Source of the DNA: Streptomyces sp. NBC_00190
GTDB taxonomy: Bacteria; Actinomycetota; Actinomycetes; Streptomycetales; Streptomycetaceae
Direction: 5' to 3'
Length of the DNA: 64,000 bases
Assembly (NCBI RefSeq): GCF_036203305.1
Contig: NZ_CP108131.1
Location: forward strand, 1,116,001-1,180,000
Below the pieces are notes generated by a model, which saw nothing but the letters and a program-made list of their open reading frames with translations, had not been told where the DNA came from and did no database searches. Both the position numbers and the translations under genes were made by a program. This document shows, piece by piece, positions 60,739 through 64,000 of the stretch; the stretch's first letter is position 1; every line of letters begins with the position of its first letter.

Positions 60739-60978
60739 CTAGGTCAGGTCGAACTCGCCGCCCCGCGCGTCCAGTACGAACCTGCGCCACTCGTCCGGCG
60801 CGAAGATCAGCGATGGGCTTTCGGGGCGCTCGCTGTTGCGCATCGCGATGAAGCCCTCGACGAAGGCGATCTGGACGTCTCCCGCTCCCCGGCTGCTCGA
60901 CTGCCACTGCGCCTCGGTGAGATCGAGGTCCGGCTTGCCCCAGCCAGCGAGGGGTTGTGAAGTCATGCTCTCGGCCAC
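60739..60978 (-). CDS. DUF397 domain protein
   Basis: The protein has 79 residues. The DUF397 core is complete: WQSSSRGAGDVQIAFVEGFIAMRNSERPESPSLIFAPDEWRRFV. DUF397 proteins (BldB/WhiJ-associated) usually sit beside a paired XRE-type HTH regulator; none is adjacent here, so it is an orphan. The GTG start at 60978 has AGGAG nine bases upstream and is better than the internal ATG. Confidence 0.85.
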   Translation of the reverse strand: MAESMTSQPLAGWGKPDLDLTEAQWQSSSRGAGDVQIAFVEGFIAMRNSERPESPSLIFAPDEWRRFVLDARGGEFDLT

Positions 60979-61108
60979 GTGCGTGCTCCTCCCGGTACGT
61001 CGTCCGGGGGCAAGGTTAACCATCGCGGCGGGTGCCGCACAGGGCACGGTGAGTCACCCGTGGCCGGTCCGGCCCCCCGCCCGTCCCCGTCGGGGGGCCG
61101 TCTTTCGT

Positions 61109-62284
61109 TCAGGACTCGGGCGGCTCGGCCCCCACCAGCCACATGGAGAAGAACTGCGCGCCGCCACCGTACGCGTGCCCCAGGGCCCGGCGGGCGTCCG
61201 GAACCTGGTGTTCCCCGGCCTGGCCGCGGACCTGGAGGGCCGCCTCCGCGAAGCGGATCATGCCGGAGGCGCCGATCGGGTTGGTGGACAGGACACCCCC
61301 CGACGGGTTGACCGGAAGGTCACCGTCGAGTTCGGTGACCCCGGCCTCGGTGAGCTTCCAGCCCTCGCCCTCCGCCGCGAAGCCGAGGTTCTCCAGCCAC
61401 ATCGGCTCGTACCAGGAGAACGGCACGTACATCTCGACCGCGTCGATCTCCCGGCGCGGGTCGGTGATCCCCGCCTGGCGGTAGACGTCGGCCGCGCAGT
61501 CCTTGCCGGCCTGCGGGGAGACGAAGTCCTTGCCCGCGAAGAGGGTCGGCTCGCTGCGCATGGCCCCGCCGTGCACCCAGGCCGCGGGCTTCGGCGAGCG
61601 GGCCGCGCCCTCCCGGTCGGTGAGGATCATCGCGCAGGCGCCGTCCGAGGAGGGGCAGGTCTCGGAGTAGCGGATCGGGTCCCACAGCATCGGCGAGGCC
61701 TGGACCTTCTCCAGGGTGATGTCGTGCTCGTGCAGGTGCGCGTAGGGGTTCTTCAGCGCGTTGCGCCGGTCCTTGTACGCCACCAGCGAGCCGACCGTGT
61801 CGGGGGCGCCGGTGCGCCGCATGTACGCGCGCACGTGCGGGGCGAAGAATCCGCCCGCGCCCGCCAGCAGGGGCTGCTGGAAGGGGACGGGGAGCGAGAG
61901 GCCCCACATGGCGTTGGACTCGGACTGCTTCTCGAAGGCGAGGGTGAGGACCGTCCGGTGGACGCGGGCCGCGACGAGGTTGGCGGCGACGAGCGCCGTG
62001 GACCCGCCCACCGAACCGGCCGTGTGCACGCGCAGCATGGGCTTGCCGACGGCGCCGAGCGCGTCCGCCAGGTACAGCTCCGGCATCATCACGCCCTCGA
62101 AGAAGTCGGGGGCCTTGCCGATGACGACCGCGTCGATGTCCGTCCAGCTCAGCCCGGCGTCCGCGAGGGCGCGCAGGGCGGCCTCCCGGACGAGGCCGGC
62201 GATGGAGACGTCGTGCCGGGCGGCGACGTGCTTGGTCTGGCCGATGCCGACGACGGCTACGGGTTCCTTGCCCGACGTGCTCAT
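61109..62284 (-). CDS. Thiolase-fold lipid-transfer-type protein without the nucleophilic Cys
   Basis: The protein has 391 residues and SCP2-thiolase/lipid-transfer family layout: VAVVGIGQTKH, DIDAVVIGKAPDFFEG, HTAGSVGGSTALVAANLVAA at the nucleophile position, NPSGGVLSTNPIGASGMIRF and GHAYGGGAQFFS at the C-terminus. The catalytic cysteine of true thiolases (in CASG) is replaced by Ser/Gly, and the His of GHPxGASG is replaced. Such Cys-less members include the Ltp2 steroid side-chain aldolases. Start overlaps the stop of the next gene by four bases. Confidence 0.85.
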   Translation of the reverse strand: MSTSGKEPVAVVGIGQTKHVAARHDVSIAGLVREAALRALADAGLSWTDIDAVVIGKAPDFFEGVMMPELYLADALGAVGKPMLRVHTAGSVGGSTALVAANLVAARVHRTVLTLAFEKQSESNAMWGLSLPVPFQQPLLAGAGGFFAPHVRAYMRRTGAPDTVGSLVAYKDRRNALKNPYAHLHEHDITLEKVQASPMLWDPIRYSETCPSSDGACAMILTDREGAARSPKPAAWVHGGAMRSEPTLFAGKDFVSPQAGKDCAADVYRQAGITDPRREIDAVEMYVPFSWYEPMWLENLGFAAEGEGWKLTEAGVTELDGDLPVNPSGGVLSTNPIGASGMIRFAEAALQVRGQAGEHQVPDARRALGHAYGGGAQFFSMWLVGAEPPES

Positions 62285-63348
62285 GCGGGGTCCCCTTCCA
62301 GGACGGCGACCAGGTTCTGCTGGAGGCAGGGGCCGGAGGTGGCGTGCGCGACGGCGCGGTCGGACTCGCCGCGGTGGATGCGGGCGGCCGCCTCACCGAT
62401 CCGGATCAGGCCCGCGGCCATGACCGGGTTGGCGGCGAGCGCACCGCCGGAGGGGTTGACGGCGACGCCGTCGCCGAGCCCGAGGACCTTGCGGAGCACG
62501 ACCTCCTGCGAGGAGAACGGCGCGTGCAGTTCCGCCGTGTCCACCGGGGCGTCGAACACCCCGGCGCGCTCGGCGGCGGTCCGGGTGGACGGGGAGTCGG
62601 TGAGGTCGCGCAGGCCCAGGCCGTGGGCCTCGATGCGGTGGTCGATGCCGGTGATCCAGGCGGGGCGCTCGCACAGCCGCCGGGCGGTGTCCCCGGCGGC
62701 GAGGATCACGGCCGCCGCGCCGTCGCCGATGGGCGGGCAGTCGCCGGTGTGCAGCGGGCGGACCTGGTAGTCGCCCTGGGGCACCGGGCCCCTCAGCTGG
62801 GCGTGCGGGTTGGCCTCGGCGGCGGCCCGGCTGCGGGCGCCGATGGCCGCCAAGGAGGGCTCGTCGGTCTCGCCCGCGTCGATCAGGGCCTGGGCCTGGA
62901 GGGCGGCCAGGGCCACCGAGTCGGGCCAGAGCGGGGCGAGGTAGTACGGGTCGAGCTGCCGGGTCAGGACGTCCCGTACCGGCCCCGGCGAGGACTTGCC
63001 GTACGAGTAGACGAGCGCGGTGTCGGCCTCGCCGGTCTGGATCTTGACCCAGGCTTCGTAGAGGGCCCAGGCGCCGTCCATCTCGACGTGCGACTCGGAA
63101 ATCGGCGGCCAGGCCCCGACACCGTCGAGGGTCATGGTGAAGGAGAAGGCCCGGCCGGCCAGGTAGTCGCTGGAGCCGGAGCAGGTGAAGCCGATCTCGC
63201 CGGCCTTCAGGCCGGTCCGGGCCAGCACCTGGTGGAGGACCGGCATGACCATCTCGACTTCGCTGAGTTCGTCGGTGCGGCGCAGGTGGTCGCTCTGCGC
63301 GAAGGCGACGACGGCCACGTCGCGTGCGTGCCTGCTCGTCCTGGGCAT
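62281..63348 (-). CDS. Second thiolase-fold protein without the nucleophilic Cys
   Basis: The protein has 355 residues. The thiolase fold is clear (VAVVAFAQSDHL, GFTCSGSSDYLAG, LAAIGARSRAAAEANPHAQL, DGVAVNPSGGALAANPVMAAGLIRIGEAA). At the nucleophile position it reads ISESHVEMDGAWALYEAW, with no cysteine. It forms an overlapping trio with the similar protein downstream and the DUF35 protein upstream, as in acyl-CoA degradation clusters where two thiolase-like subunits pair. Confidence 0.85.
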   Translation of the reverse strand: MPRTSRHARDVAVVAFAQSDHLRRTDELSEVEMVMPVLHQVLARTGLKAGEIGFTCSGSSDYLAGRAFSFTMTLDGVGAWPPISESHVEMDGAWALYEAWVKIQTGEADTALVYSYGKSSPGPVRDVLTRQLDPYYLAPLWPDSVALAALQAQALIDAGETDEPSLAAIGARSRAAAEANPHAQLRGPVPQGDYQVRPLHTGDCPPIGDGAAAVILAAGDTARRLCERPAWITGIDHRIEAHGLGLRDLTDSPSTRTAAERAGVFDAPVDTAELHAPFSSQEVVLRKVLGLGDGVAVNPSGGALAANPVMAAGLIRIGEAAARIHRGESDRAVAHATSGPCLQQNLVAVLEGDPA

Positions 63349-64000
63349 CAGATGAGCTCCTTGTACGCGTCGTAGTCCGCGTCCGGCTCGCCGGTGGGGC
63401 GGTAGTGGTCGGGGTAGCGGCCGCCTTCGGTCCACACGGGTTCGACGCGCAGGCCCATGCGGACCTGGTCGTACGGGATGCCGCCGATCCGGCCGTGGAG
63501 GGCGAGGCCGGCGCCGTCGAGGGCGATGTGGGCGTAGACGTAGGGGACTTCGATGTCGAGGCCGCGGGCCTTGATGTTGACGATGCAGTACGTGGTGACG
63601 GTGCCGGCCGGTCCGACCTCGACCTGGTCGGTGGTGGCGACCCCGCAGGTGGGGCAGGCCCCGCGCGGCGGGACGTACACCTTGTGGCAGGAGGGGCAGC
63701 GCTCGCCGATGGTCTTCTGCTCGGAGAGGCCGCTGATGTAGGCGGTCTGGGCGCGGCCGGGGCTGTACGTGTAGTCCAGGCGGGCCGGGGCGACGATGCC
63801 GGTGACGGGCTCCGCGAAGACCCCGGCGTGCGGGGCGGCTCCAGGGCCGGCGGGGCCCTCGTACGGCTCGAAGCAGGCGATGTCGGTGATCGCCCCGGTG
63901 CGCTCGGCGGCCCACCGCACGCGCACCCGCATCCCGGTGCGCACGGATTCGGGACCGGGGGCGTCGAGGGCGTGCAGGAGGGCGGTGTCGGCGCCGTCGA
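63348..64000 (-). CDS. DUF35 OB-fold/zinc-ribbon protein, 5' end beyond the window
   Basis: The frame is open to the right edge, so at least 217 residues are present. The zinc ribbon GERCPSCHKVYVPPRGACPTCG (two CxxC pairs) leads into the OB fold VEVGPAGTVTTYCIVNIKARGLDIEVPYVYAHIALDG. Upstream of it, RVRWAAERTGAITDIACFEPYEG looks like the end of another OB-like domain. DUF35 proteins are partners of thiolase-fold enzymes in steroid side-chain and polyketide pathways. The stop overlaps the next start by one base (TGATG). Confidence 0.85.
   Translation of the reverse strand, partial: DGADTALLHALDAPGPESVRTGMRVRVRWAAERTGAITDIACFEPYEGPAGPGAAPHAGVFAEPVTGIVAPARLDYTYSPGRAQTAYISGLSEQKTIGERCPSCHKVYVPPRGACPTCGVATTDQVEVGPAGTVTTYCIVNIKARGLDIEVPYVYAHIALDGAGLALHGRIGGIPYDQVRMGLRVEPVWTEGGRYPDHYRPTGEPDADYDAYKELI

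Noticed and set aside
1..64000. tRNA, rRNA, CRISPR array, insertion sequence or integrase
   Set aside because: I looked for cloverleaf-like sequence, repeat-spacer periodicity and transposase motifs and found none that I could support.

Overview
The window reads as a chromosomal segment of a Streptomyces-type actinomycete. GC content is very high, third codon positions are almost all G or C, several starts are GTG, and the window carries typical lineage families: an SSI-type protease inhibitor, a DUF397 protein, WYL/YafY, ROK and PucR-type regulators, mycothiol-dependent isomerase-fold proteins, a TagF-type teichoic acid polymerase and an NsdA-like regulator. I saw no rRNA, tRNA, CRISPR array, IS element or integrase. 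I count about 56 protein genes, of which two are cut by the window edges and three look broken.

Layout: 1-5.7 kb holds small accessory genes: an SRPBCC protein, a NUDIX hydrolase, a 3'-truncated acyltransferase-like membrane gene joined to a small lipoprotein gene, and a tandem SUKH protein. 5.7-12.3 kb holds a WYL regulator divergent from a DinB-like gene, followed by a two-gene RNA-repair operon. Its products are an RNA ligase fused to a polynucleotide kinase, and a 974-residue MJ1316-EEP-2H-poly(A)polymerase-like chimera. 12.3-19.4 kb holds a quinone reductase and a beta-glucoside uptake operon (solute-binding protein, two permeases, GH1 glucosidase) with a divergent ROK regulator and a clear operator between them. 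19.4-20.5 kb holds a second RNA ligase, of the Deinococcus Rnl5 type.

20.6-27 kb holds a peptidoglycan-binding protein, a 5'-truncated MFS transporter abutting a second copy of the small lipoprotein cassette, a MerR regulator with a classical 19-bp-spacer promoter, an S24-GNAT fusion, and a second WYL regulator with a perfect 13-bp palindrome. 27-34.8 kb holds a large secreted propeller/FnIII/LamG/DNRLRE protein, a cyclic-nucleotide-binding protein, an SSI-type inhibitor, a tandem GNAT, a sirtuin and a VOC protein. 34.9-40.8 kb holds a teichoic-acid polymerase downstream of a four-gene roadblock/LC7 cluster.

41-47.9 kb holds regulators (a minimal IclR HTH, TetR, two PucR-type), a MOSC protein and a KimA-like permease. 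48.1-50.8 kb holds a two-subunit molybdenum hydroxylase whose large subunit carries a Tat signal. 51.4-55.7 kb holds a PAS-PP2C phosphatase, an NsdA-like TPR regulator and an APH-fold kinase. 56-64 kb holds a Tat-exported ketosteroid-dehydrogenase-like flavoprotein, several small conserved genes, and an overlapping trio of two Cys-less thiolase-fold proteins and a DUF35 protein that runs off the right edge.

The strongest candidates for unusual biology are the RNA-repair operon plus the separate Rnl5 ligase, and the duplicated small-lipoprotein cassette, each copy of which directly abuts a truncated membrane-protein gene.
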